Shown here: piece after piece, positions 10,811 through 21,289 of the stretch
How the letters are laid out: every line of letters begins with the position of its first letter
How positions within the stretch are numbered: the stretch's first letter is position 1
Assembly: GCF_040954645.1 (NCBI RefSeq)
Contig: NC_092811.1
Span: forward strand, 86,853,199-86,917,198
Length of the DNA stretch: 64,000 nt
Direction: 5' to 3'
DNA from: Diabrotica undecimpunctata
Taxonomy: Eukaryota; Arthropoda; Insecta; Coleoptera; Chrysomelidae
The notes under the pieces: generated by a model
Databases searched by the model: none
What the model was told of the DNA's origin: nothing
The model's input: only the letters and a program-made list of their open reading frames with translations
Position numbers and translations under genes: made by a program

Positions 10811-11160
10811 AATAAAGTCTCCAAATCATCACTGCACAAAATGTGACTTGCCAAAGATAAAAACAACTTCTCAGTTGACAACTGAATTCTTTTCAGTGGT
10901 TACTCGATACAGTATACTCGAACCAATAGTGTACCAATAGATTTTAAACAGTTTTGTTTTACAATGATATCGTTTAATAACACCTGGTACCATCCATTTT
11001 ATTGTAGAATGCTAGAAACAATTTTAGTTTTCAGCTTGGTAATGAGCAGATAGTTGTTTTCATAGCGATTATATATTTGAACAAATACGTTCTTAAGTTT
11101 ATGATTTGATGAAAAGAAGCAATTTTGAAAATATTTTGATTATGTATATCGCATAATGTC
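10811..11160. other. AT-rich intronic stretch, nothing recognised
   Basis: Between the SINE and the stem-loop-rich repeat region; no coding similarity or repeat structure seen. Presumed intron 2 sequence. Confidence 0.4.
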
Positions 11161-12600
11161 GCCAATAGCTCAATTCCGGCTTTACGATTGGTCAAATTGC
11201 AGCCAATGGTATTGCCCGAAATTTAAACTCAATTCCGGCTTTACGATTGGTCGAATTGCAACGATAATTGCAGCAAATGGTATTGCCCGAAATTGAGTAT
11301 TGGCTGTCGTGCAAGCTCCAATGGCAGAGCGCCATGGAGCACTTGACCTACTTAATTTCATATAAGTATGGGTGCACGACGGCCAAAAATTCGTTCTGGT
11401 CTGGACAGGGCTCCGCAGAACCAGCCTTCTTGTCATTAGAGACGTTCTAGTTGATTTAGTTCCCAGAAACTCTGCTTTTTATTGCACCTAACCGCTATCC
11501 TTTTATTTCAGGATTTTTCTAAGTTCTCTAGCGAGACTTAGTCTAATTTATATTTAAAATGTATATATTTCAGCTTTTTCGACTTACGATATTTCTGGTG
11601 AAATATTTTATTTCGAATTAAATCGTATTTTCGACTTCTGTTTTTTCTGTTCTGATTTAATAACTTTGATATTATTATGGATAATTTAAATTATTTGGTT
11701 ATTTCTTTCACGATTTTTCTTAAGTTCAAAAACGAACTTAAAATAATTTTTCATATTTATTTATTTGGTATTTTTTGACGAATTTAGACTAAGGATAATT
11801 TTGTAAAGTTATTTCTCTTTCAGATTCTCTAAGTTCCTGAACGGAACTTAGATGAATTTTATAATATTTTCCTTTCAGCGACTTATTTCAGGATAATTTC
11901 TGACAAATTATTTCTTTTCCTTTAGGGACTTTGAAATATTTTGGGATGTAAAATAACTTTGGGATATTTTTCTAATATTTTGAAATATTTCTAATATTTT
12001 ATTTCTCTTTTAGGGACTTTGAAATATTTCTAGTATTTTATTATTTTTCTTTATTGACTTTGAAATATTTTGATATAAAAAATAACTTTAATAATATTTT
12101 TCTTCAATTTAGGTCTTATTTTCGATAGTCGAAAATTTCCAATAACTTGCTTTGTGTTGGTATTTTGTTACATATGTTTGTTGATTCGTCCCGAAGTCAC
12201 CACGACAAACACTTCTATCACATTTTGGACGAAATCGACTTAGTAGAAATTTTACCTTTTTCTGAAATTTTTGGGACTTTTCACTTTTTTTCATTTTTAC
12301 TTTTTTGCATTAATTAGTCTTAGGTGTGATTACTAATAACTTTCTCTTACAGATTCTTAGTTCTAAGACTAATTAACACTTTATTTGCAGATTCTTAGTT
12401 TTAGTAAATATTTATTTGCATTCCTTTAAACAGGTATTTCCCTCTAGCTTTGTGGGCATATACGGCCTATATGTCCACGGACCGTGACCCTTACCTGCTC
12501 CGGTCTATTTCAGCTATGGATAGTACGACTGGACCACCTTTCCTCATTCCCGAGGGTTTAGGCCAGCGACATATACAACGATTTATGTAAAGACGATAAT
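11160..12600. repeat. Unclassified repetitive region: imperfect tandem pair plus array of stem-loops
   Basis: A unit starting CTCAATTCCGGCTTTACGAT occurs at 11169 and again at 11229. The following 1 kb carries a series of short inverted repeats after pyrimidine runs ending in CAG or CACG: 11519-11541 (CTAAGT..ACTTAG), 11720-11741 (TTAAGTTC..GAACTTAA), 11829-11851 (CTAAGTTCC..GGAACTTAG), and a 12-bp pair at 12312-12323 and 12364-12375 (AATTAGTCTTAG). Short phrases such as GACTTTGAAATATTT recur at about 11938, 12016 and 12058. Also GTCGTGCA near 11307 is inverted as TGCACGAC near 11372. No protein is encoded. It may be the end or untranslated region of an undefined transposon. Confidence 0.5.
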
Positions 12601-12900
12601 GACAAAATAGCAAAGCTCCTATACAAAAAATGAATATCGTTTTATGAAATATATAACTTTATAAGCAATTTCCATCATACGTTGGGGCTTTTCTTGGTAA
12701 GAGGCAGGACTTGGCATACACAAAACACGACACATCCCAATAGATAATACGTTGAGCAAATCCAGTAAGAAGGACCAGTGTGCTCTGGAGTTTAAGGAGT
12801 TGTCCCAAACTCAGAGCTTTTATGCACACCTGCAGGAAAGGTACTAAATACGATACAAAATGATATCGAATCGGTACCCGCGGTGCAAGTGGTATGAAAA
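12601..12900. other. Intronic stretch, nothing recognised
   Basis: No coding similarity, tandem repeat or inverted structure was seen between the stem-loop region and the higher-GC relic. Confidence 0.3.
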
Positions 12901-13700
12901 GACAAATGCGGGGTCATTTTGTACGAGGTTTTCCTGTATCTGGATGAATCAGTTCACAGAAACTGCATAAAATATGCCTCCATTTTCTTCTCTGGTTACA
13001 CCATTACCCCTGGCGCAAATACAAACAGAAGGCCCTTTGGCGTTAACTGTCAAATTTTTAGTCTACGGCACTGCTCACATCGCCAATGCAATTCGATCCT
13101 ATATTATCTATTAGATGTATTATATGCACTTTTCAGTACACACCAGTTGCCCATCCTTCTTTAATACTCCCACCCTCGAGAACATTGTTCTAACTCCTCC
13201 GATGCCGTCACCAATTACCGGCGCTCCCGGCAGTTCCGGGTATCTTTCCCGAAGCTTGCCGATCATTTCGGCATTTGTGTGTTCGCGGTTATTGCAACGT
13301 CCACATCGCCAGCGGATTCGAGAGGAAGAACCCTCACACATACTTGTTTTCTCGAAAGGCACCTTCGGCCATTATTGATTGACTGGAGCCATGATCTCAT
13401 CAGCACCATTACACTAACTCTTTCCAATTTCATTCGCCCTATTCGCGTTCATCTGCAGGTCATCAGTCACTCTAGCCTGCACACCTGCATTTTTTTTTAT
13501 TACGTCCAACAAGAGGCGTCCGTCTGCATCTCCGTTGAAGCCACATACTTCCTTGGTGCCTCTCTTTCACTATGCCACTGTCTGCTGGCCAAAGAGGGCA
13601 TGTTTCCCAGCACGGGATATCTTCTTCTCCAACTTGCAGAACAGAGTGTTGATCTTTTTCACACCAGACTTGATTTCTATCTGCTCATTTTAAATTAAAA
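12900..13700 (-). other. Higher-GC relic of unknown origin
   Basis: This 800-bp block is visibly less AT-rich than its flanks. Minus-strand pieces such as IRWRCGRCNNREHTNAEMI (near 13310) and LHWRCEQCRRLK-like (near 13080) contain paired cysteines and could come from an old transposon protein. The longest minus-strand open piece is 13120-13362. I do not recognise a family, and the plus-strand frames here look like shadows. It lies in the second intron. Confidence 0.2.
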
Positions 13701-13829
13701 ATTAATAAAACATACTAGGTATTTATTTTCAGACATGGATTGAAGTTGCACAAGACAAAAACAAACTGTATTATCTTTAAAAAAGGATGATCATATTACA
13801 TGACAATTAAAATACTAAGAACGTATTAC

Positions 13830-14133
13830 CTGCATGTTTAACTGAAGTTTCCATAAGTTCCAAACCTTCAGGGACTACGAAAATGATTTTGGGTTTTACG
13901 TCCTTCAATAAATACACCGATTCCATAAGGGATAATGTGGGATCCATAGATGCTACCGGAACGTTTAAGAATAGACTAGCAACGAATGGTACTGGACTTT
14001 CTTTATGATTGTTAGAACAAAGCACAATAACATCGTCCTTTGTTAAAGTTCTGGTTGAAAGATGGCAGGCTGTGCGTACACAACGTAATAAAAGTTCACC
14101 GTAGGTTTGCTCTTCATCGTTATCAACAATATA
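13830..14133 (-). CDS. Luciferase-like acyl-CoA synthetase, second visible exon (partial gene)
   Basis: This encodes part of the N-terminal domain of the ANL-family enzyme: TYGELLLRCVRTA (near 14105), then DDVIVLCSNNH, a FVASLFLNVPVASMDPTLSL block and KPKIIFVVPEGLELM. These match the family order T-Y-x-E-L..., V-x-I-x-x-x-N, P-x-x-A-x-x-x-x-G-x-x-x-x-x-x-x-P and K-P-K-x-I-F. The minus-strand acceptor is TTTTGTTTTAG above 14133; the donor is GTAATACG below 13830. Length is 304 nt, entering in phase 0 and leaving in phase 1. Both agree with the neighbouring exons at 18532-18674 and 9646-9862. No internal stop. Confidence 0.9.
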
Positions 14134-14839
14134 CTAAAACAAAAAATGGGTAATATTGTTCTTACATTAGTACACACAAATAGAATTCCAAAAAAATCTA
14201 TGGTATCTTTAAATATTCAAATAAAAAATATCATCGTTCACGTATATTTTTAACTTGGCAAACCATCATGTCGAACACTTCTTTCTAGTCAGCTTTAGAA
14301 AAAATAACGTTTTCATCTTTGTGTCTGTTTTCGGTGTTCGTAACTCAACATTATTCTTTTCCCATTTCATACAATTTGTCTTTTTGTAGCATATCATGTT
14401 TTTATCTCCATGTAAAACTAGTCCGTATGGTATTTCGTACTAAGGTTATTATTTTTGTTGTTTCACGTTGGTTGGTTTTGAGTTAATAGTTGATTTAGAT
14501 TATTCTTTTATATACAGTTATCTTCACTGTTCTTTGGAAGATGTCTTAATTAAAACAACGTTGCTAGGGAATAATATTCCTTGTTCTCTGAAATTATAGT
14601 AGCTTTCACATATTTGAATTATGTAACCAAGTCAAAGGTCATTAATGGATATATTTTTTAATTCGTGGTGTCGTATTCTTCGTAACCATCCTGTACTTGC
14701 TTGATGTTATCTTCTTTTACATTTTTAAAAGAAGGTAAACTTCCTTTGTATCTCTGGTGGTTTATATAATTGTGTCAACATTATTAGCAAAAGCAAGCAT
14801 TACTTTCGATACGTAGGTGCAAAGCTAGTTGTTTATTAT
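14134..14839. other. Intron 1 portion without recognised features
   Basis: Mostly AT-rich. Minus-strand reading near 14690 gives a DGYEEYDTTN-like string that could be transposon debris, but it is too short to assign. Confidence 0.3.
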
Positions 14840-15175
14840 AACTGAATTTGCTTTTCTACTTCGTGAATACCATGTGCTTTTTTAAATGGCTGGTCCGAGT
14901 AAACATTAAACAATGTTGGGGACAAAATGCAACCTTGTCTGACTCCTTGTTGTATGGAGATTTCGTCGGTGTAATTCCCACCAATTTATACGATATCAGT
15001 TTGATTCCAGTACAGATTTTTAATGACACGAATATTTTTGTCATCTAATACTATATTTTTTAGCATATACGTTAATTTTACATGCTGTACTTTATCAAAT
15101 GCATTTTCGAAGTCAACGAAGCATGCAAATACATCTTTTCTTTGATCACGGAATTTTTGTAATATGATGTTTAGC
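14840..15175 (-). pseudogene. RTE-type RT fragment
   Basis: The minus strand reads a CFVDFENAFDKVQH block, then KNIRVIKNLYWNQT, then IQQGVRQGCILSPTLFNVYSDQPF, ending about 14850. These are the RT palm and RQGC motifs of the RTE-type elements seen elsewhere in the window. Both ends are truncated, so the catalytic YADD box is missing. Confidence 0.75.
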
Positions 15176-15300
15176 GCAAAAAGTTGGGACTCTTATTTCC
15201 TCCATTACCGTCCACAGCTTATCCCTGTTTAGAGAATCATACGCTTGTTTTACATGTACAAAGATTTAATGTACGCCCAGGTGTATGTCCAGCATTTAAC
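15176..15300 (-). pseudogene. Short second RT fragment
   Basis: The minus strand reads a KQAYDSLNRDKLWTVMEEIRVP-like segment near 15190-15255. This is equivalent to the FDKV/AYDS motif of another RTE-like subfamily. It abuts the fragment at 14840-15175 but repeats the same RT motif, so the two are separate insertions or a rearrangement. Confidence 0.5.
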
Positions 15301-15394
15301 GTTTATTACGTAATATTTGTTCTGCTAATGGAATTAATCTATTCGGTAGCCAGTAGCCATCAATTTCAATAATTTTTTAAACGTTAATTAACAA

Positions 15395-15693
15395 ATAATT
15401 CCTCTATAATTCTTTTATAGAGGTAATTTGATTTCCTCTTTCCCCGACTTCGCTTAGCAGACAATGTATTTATGTGGTTTTTCGAACTTTAACTAATTTA
15501 AACTTATATATTTAAATCAATAAAAATGTTTCGCCCGGCACTTAGCTGTATCACTTCACATATTAGAGATTCTTTTAGTGACTCTTCTAATCTTCGCATA
15601 TATGACACACATCTGCATCTGCATAGACTGCTACGTTTGCGTATCGAAAAAAAAAATGTATGAAATTAACTTAACCATATGATGGCGTGAACA
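15395..15693 (-). repeat. Putative 3' LTR of the BEL/Pao relic
   Basis: Directly after the end of the pol relic the minus strand shows a purine-rich GACGGGGGCCA followed by TGTTCACGCC at 15693. This is a plausible polypurine tract and LTR start in the position expected for BEL/Pao elements. The far boundary near 15395 is a guess, because no 5' LTR exists in the window to compare. Confidence 0.35.
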
Positions 15694-15779
15694 TGGCCCC
15701 CGTCTTGACAAGCAATGCCTACAAAATCGACTGCAAACGCTAAATGTTCGAATGTTTGAAATGCACTTAGTCCGAAACG

Positions 15780-18260
15780 AGCAACGAACACACCTTGGAA
15801 AAAGAACGAGTAATAATACCAATGTCTATCTTTATCTTAAAAACTCTGGCTACACCATCACTGCCGCGTATAAGTTCGATCACGCGATCTAACTTCCACC
15901 TTAATGGGGGTAAATTGTCCTCTTTTATGAGCACTAACGTGTTTTACGCAACTTTACAGTTAGTAGTAGTCTATTTGGTACGTTTTTGTAGTTTGGAGAT
16001 GTATTGTTTGTTCCATCGTTCTCATATATACTGAGAAAGCTTCTGAATATGCTGGAATTTTGAGAGCCGATTAACTGCAATATGACGCAAATCTGGATCT
16101 GGATTGGTAATAAGTGGTCTTTCGATGAGAAAATGTGCAGGAGTTAATGGGGAGAGATCATTTGGATCACAGGATAAAGGATGAATAGGTCGGGAATTTA
16201 TTATAGCTTTAATCTGCACAAGCAACGAATAAAATTCCTCGAACGTTAAGTGCACGTTTCCCAAAACTCTATGTAAATGTTCCCACAGTCCATCGAAATG
16301 TGGAGAATAATGAGGTATAAAAGACCACGAAATATTATCCTTTAGCAAGGATTCTCATCGGAAACCATCTTCTGAGGCTTGCCTCTTCGCGCAATAAATA
16401 TTTTAAAAGCGAACAGAAATGATTCCTTAGACAGTTCCGTAACTAATTCTAAATGTATGGCCTTCGTACAAAAACAAATGAAAAGACACATGTAACTCTT
16501 TAGTAGTTTACAACCTCGACCCTTTCTATCGCGAATTAAGAAAGAACCCGCATAATCTACACCTGTTACAATAAACGGTGGCCCACCTGCGAGACGCTGG
16601 GCAGGTAGGTCTCCCACAACTGGCTGAATGGGTTTAGATTTTAAACGAAAACATTATTAAACAATAAACGAAAACATAACGGCCAGAAAGTTTCTCTTAT
16701 TATGGAAAGTAAATGCTGAGGACCAGCATGCATAAGATCCTTGTAAAAATGATCAAATATTAATGCTGTAACTACATGATCTGCCTCTAAAATAATAGGA
16801 TTTTTTTTATCATACGCGAACTCAGAATGCTTTAAACGCCCACCAACTCTCATCAAGAAATGGAGATAAACATGAGTTTGCTGTTTATCGAGAGATCTCT
16901 TTGATTCAAACGCTTTATTTCATTAGAAAATGACTGTGATTGACACAGTTTTAGAATACGGTTAAATGTAGAATGTATTTCATCTACAGAAAGGGGTTCA
17001 GAAGTCCTCTTCTTATTTTTACACATGCGGATGAATCTGAACACATATGCAGCGGTTCTTTTTAAAAGTAAAATATTAGAAAAGTGTTCAAATGAAAATA
17101 CTTCCGTATTCTGTGTTTCATCAAGTTTATTCGTAAAAACCTTAATGTTTTTCCTCGTTTCGCTTATTTTAGTAGAAGCAACTTGTAAATTTGGCCTATC
17201 TGAATCTTGCATGAGTCACTCCGGTCCATGCCACCATAAGTTGCATTCCATTATTTTATGACTCTAGACCTACAGGATTATCCTGGCCTGGCACATGACG
17301 CCACTGCGCAAACGAAGTGGTTTCCTTGATCTCTGCTACGCGGTTACTAACAAACGTATTTAATACATTGGCTGCTGTTTTCAACCAACTAAGTACTATC
17401 GGGGAATCTGTCCAGAGGTAACACGTGTTAAATTGAACATTTAATGAATTTTTGATCTTATTGGTCAAACGCGATAAAATGACTGCTCCACAGAGCTTTA
17501 AACGCAGCAAGGTAACTGGCTTTAAGGGCGCAACCTTGCTTTTCGTACATAATAAGAATGAATACGATCTACCTAACGAATCGGTAGATTTAATGAATAT
17601 GTAAGCACCGTATATTTTTTCTGAGGAGTCGCAAAATCCATGAAGTTCTATTTTGACCTCACGATAACATATAACATGGTATTTTTAAATTGTTTAAGCT
17701 TCCTAGTTTATTCCTTAACTGATAATAATTTCTCGCTAAATGCTCAGGTATGAAGTAATCCCATGAAAGACGCTCTAGCTATAGTTGTTGTAACATAATT
17801 TTCGCTATGACTGTACAAGCACTTAATAGACCTAAGGGATCAAAAATTTGAGCTATGTCCGATAATAAAGTTCGTTTTGTGATTATATGGCCTAGAATCC
17901 TAGAGATGAATTCATGCTATAAAACAAAATATCTGATTGCACTGAGTACAATAATCCCAAAGTTTTCGCCTTCTCGTTTTCGCTGAATTGAATAACAGAA
18001 CCCGTAGTTGATTTATCCTGTATATCTCTCAATATTTCAGGATCATTTGAATAGAATTTATGCAATGTAATTCCTTCGCCTTTGAGGACCTCAAAAAGTT
18101 GTTTACAAGCTTCGCGCGCTTTCTGTTTTGAATCAAAACCTGTCAAAAGGTCGCCCACATAAAAATCGGATTTAATAATGCTAGCAATATTCAGATTTTT
18201 AGCTTCTTGCTTTTATGAGACATCTTCATTAGACATTTGATCACTAAGTAAGAAGAGCAT
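15780..18260 (-). pseudogene. BEL/Pao LTR retrotransposon pol relic
   Basis: On the minus strand pol domains appear in the normal BEL order. The reverse transcriptase C-terminal part has a YVGDLLTG box (about 18165; D-D of the active site altered to G-D). RNase H follows (17510 down to about 16860) with a CYLWTDSPIVLSWL segment. The integrase zinc-binding region (about 16850-16650) has a GGRLKHSEF segment. The integrase core (16617-16342) has GVDYAGSF and ends near VSDE. The integrase C-terminal part (16348-16022) has IPHYSPHFDGLWE and SRPIHPLS. The terminal DUF5641-like segment is LIKEDNLPPLRWKLDRVIEL (about 15930). The frame is broken repeatedly. Gag, protease, the N-terminal RT and the 5' LTR are absent. 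It lies in intron 1 of the luciferase-like gene on the same strand. Confidence 0.9.
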
Positions 18261-18531
18261 TTCATACCGTATGTACCGTATGAAAAATGGCGTTTTGGCG
18301 ATTATGATATTAGGCGGCTCTAATACTAAATTTATCGTACACTAAGCAAGAGCGTGCCTGTTGACAATTGAAACAAACATTAAAATAATAAAATTAAAAT
18401 AATATTAAATCGATTAGGAATATTTGAAAGAAATTTAATATCAATTTTATTTCATAAATACTAATTTGTGTACTACAAAGTACATTAACTGATATTGTAA
18501 TATTATTGGTACCACACTATAGTATACCTAC

Positions 18532-18674
18532 TTGTGCTATGTGATGTCTATGTTTTTTCATTTTATTAAACAAAAAATTTCCAAGACCCCGAGGATCTGG
18601 TTCAAATTTAAACGGGGTATAAAAAGTATATTCTTCCCCAGACTCATCATTGTTGTTAAGTTCATCCTGCGGAT
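18532..18674 (-). CDS. Luciferase-like acyl-CoA synthetase, first visible exon (partial gene)
   Basis: This encodes an acidic N-terminal segment followed by a FYTPFKFEPDPRGLGNFLF segment and KKHRHHIAQ. It resembles the family start in which a G-P-x...LGE-x-L-F segment precedes a helix ending IAQ. The minus-strand acceptor ATTTTTAG precedes 18674; the donor is GTAGGTATA below 18532. Length is 143 nt, entering in phase 1 and leaving in phase 0. This joins the exon at 13830-14133 as ...HIAQ-YIVDN.... The phase-1 entry shows that at least one more 5' coding exon exists. I could not find it up to 64 kb, and it may be short or outside the window. Confidence 0.8.
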
Positions 18675-19265
18675 CTAAAAATACATAAAATAAATAATTA
18701 ATAAAAAAAATTTTAGGATTTATTTATTTATAGTAGTTAACTATTATTATATACTCAATAATAATACTATCTACATCGTTTCATTGAAATTAACAACTCT
18801 TTACAATAACAAAAACAGGTAAAAGAGGTTATCTGATTAAGTAAAAGATTCTAAAAAATAGTTCTCTTTAAAACATATTTTAAACTATTAAATTAAATGT
18901 GTATTTAATGCGCCAATGCGCCAGGGTTTGGTATGGATGTATTTCCTAATATATAATTATAAGTTCCTAAAACACTTTTTTCTAAAGTTAACTATTTAAA
19001 AAAAAAATACATTGTTTTCCATATACCTACGTGAATTTTTATTTTAAGAAATTAAATAATCTAGCAATGTCGCGTCGTACGCAGTGAAAGCGGTTCTGAA
19101 TAAAAACTCGTTTATGACTTAGGGTATTTAACATAATCCTTGTTTATTTACAATTAAAGGTTGTTAACATCTTAGGAACTACTTTCAAAATAATGATTTC
19201 TTGCTTTAATACTGTGGCATTTCCTATTATCTGAATTAATTAAGGGGTGTATAGTTGTGTTATAG
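18675..19265. other. AT-rich stretch upstream of the first visible exon
   Basis: Presumably intron or 5' flank of the minus-strand gene. No ATG-bearing short exon with a convincing donor was seen. No repeat structure recognised. Confidence 0.4.
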
Positions 19266-19269
19266 AAGT

Positions 19270-19985
19270 AACACCCTTTTATCGGAACGACCACATCGAG
19301 CGTCATAGACAGGTGATGGTTCTTGATAACTGGTCCTCATAAGAAAATTAACTCTCACTTATAGCTCCACGTGTCACACCCCGGACAACTGCATTGGTCT
19401 GCAGGGTAAATTAAGTGAGGGTAACCAGATATGACAAAAATTCCACCAAGCGATTGCCGGTATAAGCAATCTCACACTGACTGACCAACGGCTTCGACCG
19501 GATGAGTTGGTAAGTGGAAGGGCACTTTTATGTCCTGGCGCTAAGAAATTAGCATCAAAGGCGAATGAATCAAGTAAATGGTCAACGGCATAAGGATGCA
19601 GAAGGCAAGAAGAAAGCACTGCATTAAAGATCCAATTTGATATCTCTTGTACAATCATCATGGCAATGAGTACTAAAAGAAAAAAAGAAATAACATTGGA
19701 ATCGGAGGACAAGATCCAGCAGAGAAGGAACAGACAAGGACTCCCAGATCGTTAACCGGCGAAACCCTTGTTAAACATCGAAGCAAGATAAAGTAAAATT
19801 ATCAAAAGCAAAAATAGGTAAGTGGAACGTCAAAAATGTAAAGAATGAATATAAATATATTAGGTGTAAACGAAGCATGGTGGCCTAACTCAGGATACCT
19901 TTCGACAGAAACCGGTAAGTTATATTACTCGGGAAACATTGACAACCAGCATAGACGTGGAGTAGCAATTATTGTCGATATAGTA
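19270..19985 (+). mobile_element. RTE-type element 5' region: 5' UTR and start of endonuclease
   Basis: The non-coding part (19270-19840) has the compositionally distinct style of an RTE 5' untranslated region (CACACCCCGGACAACTGCAT near 19376, TGACCAACGGCTTCGACC near 19481). Beginning near 19848 the frame reads NILGVNEAWWPNSGYLSTETGKLYYSGNIDNQHRRGVAIIV-like pieces. These match the N-terminal AP-endonuclease domain shared by RTE elements and craniofacial development protein 2-like proteins. The copy stops near 19985, so it is 3'-truncated or recombined, which is unusual for non-LTR elements. Confidence 0.7.
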
Positions 19986-20339
19986 TGTTTTTCTGAAATT
20001 TATTTAAAAATGGCATAATTTTAAATTGTTGTTATATCATTTATTTACAATAAAAAACACTTTATCTTTTAACTGCACTAGTACTATGTATTTATTAAGC
20101 TTTAAAGGTGCTGAATGCCGAATTCTTCCGATACTTACATAGTTTACAGTGGAAATTAAATACAACAGACAACGTTTAATAATTCTAATTTATTTTTTTA
20201 AACTACGCTCGGACTATCAGTAATTTGTTTACTTGTGAACTAAAATTAAATTAGATACTTGTACGTACTTGAGAATAATTATTAAAATAATTGTTTAAAA
20301 TGAACTCCACCTACGACGAATCCAATTTTTAGTAATGCT

Positions 20340-21280
20340 ATAGTTAATTAAATTATGTCGGATAGTTTCTGCTTCAGCTTCTGTTTCGATTTTATCTCGG
20401 TTATCATAAACTAATGATTTCAGATATCCCCAACAATAAACATCCAATACATTGCATTCGAGACTTCGTGGTTACCACAGAATGGGTCCAATTCCTACCA
20501 ATCCAATGACACGGACAAGTGGTATCAAGAAGATTTTTAACAGCTCTAGTAAAATGTGCTGGGGCTCAGTCGTGAAGAAACCACATTTCACGATGTGTTT
20601 GCAAAGGAACGTCAAAGAAAACGTCACAAAAGAAATACCGGCAAAACATTTTTCCAGAAAATTATAGTCGGTCTTTCCATTTAGTGTTCTGGGTAATTTA
20701 TACGGTCCTATCAAACGATTGTTAATTATTCCAGCTAATAAATTTATACTAAGGCATATCTCGTCACCCCATATGTGGCAACTATGAAAATTATACACAC
20801 CATTTCTCGTGAATCATGCTTCATCCGCAGATAACACTTTAGATGGAAATTCAGGTTCTCTGACGAGTTTTTCTTAAAACCACCTACAAAATGTTAATCT
20901 TTGTGGAAGATCACCGTGGTGTAAATCTTGTACTCTCTGATATTGGATGTAGAAGTCGTTCAAAAAATTATGAACAACGTTTTTCTACATTTTAACCATT
21001 TTAGTCACCGTTCGTGTTCTTACATTTACATTATTCTCCAGAGCATCTCAAACATTTTCTTTTACATTTAATCGCCGGACACTTCTTGTTCTTCCCCTAT
21101 TTTTTTTTTGGTATGACAGAACCCGTTCCTTATAATCTTTGAGAAACATTTACAAAAGTTCGAGCATTAGGAGTTCGCCTTTCGGGATACCGATGAACTT
21201 AATTACTGTTACACTACGCTTCTCCATAAATAATCAACATATCATAGTACTCACGAATCGAAAACATTTTTGCGGTGACA
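20340..21280 (-). pseudogene. mariner/IS630-type transposase relic
   Basis: The minus strand shows, in order: a helix-turn-helix region with YPERRTPNARTF-like (near 21180) and KKNRGRTRSVRR-like segments (near 21110); a LSADEA-X-FTRNG segment, equivalent to the first catalytic aspartate region (about 20835); CHIWGDE; LAGIINNRLIGPYKLPRTLNG; a degraded centre in which the WFQQDGAP motif is replaced; and PRSLECNVLDVYCWGYLKSLVY (about 20440). The last matches the family's PRSPDL-P-DFFLWGYLKS block. Stops and shifts throughout. It is related to the elements at 31052-32126 and 58677-59804. Terminal repeats were not defined. Confidence 0.8.
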
Positions 21281-21289
21281 CTAAACATT

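Noticed and set aside
13115..13698. Overlapping plus-strand frames of 87 and 139 codons
   Set aside because: Composition suggests shadows of an old minus-strand relic; neither has a recognisable domain.
19374..19712. 112-codon minus-strand frame
   Set aside because: Antisense to the untranslated 5' region of a plus-strand RTE element; no similarity of its own.
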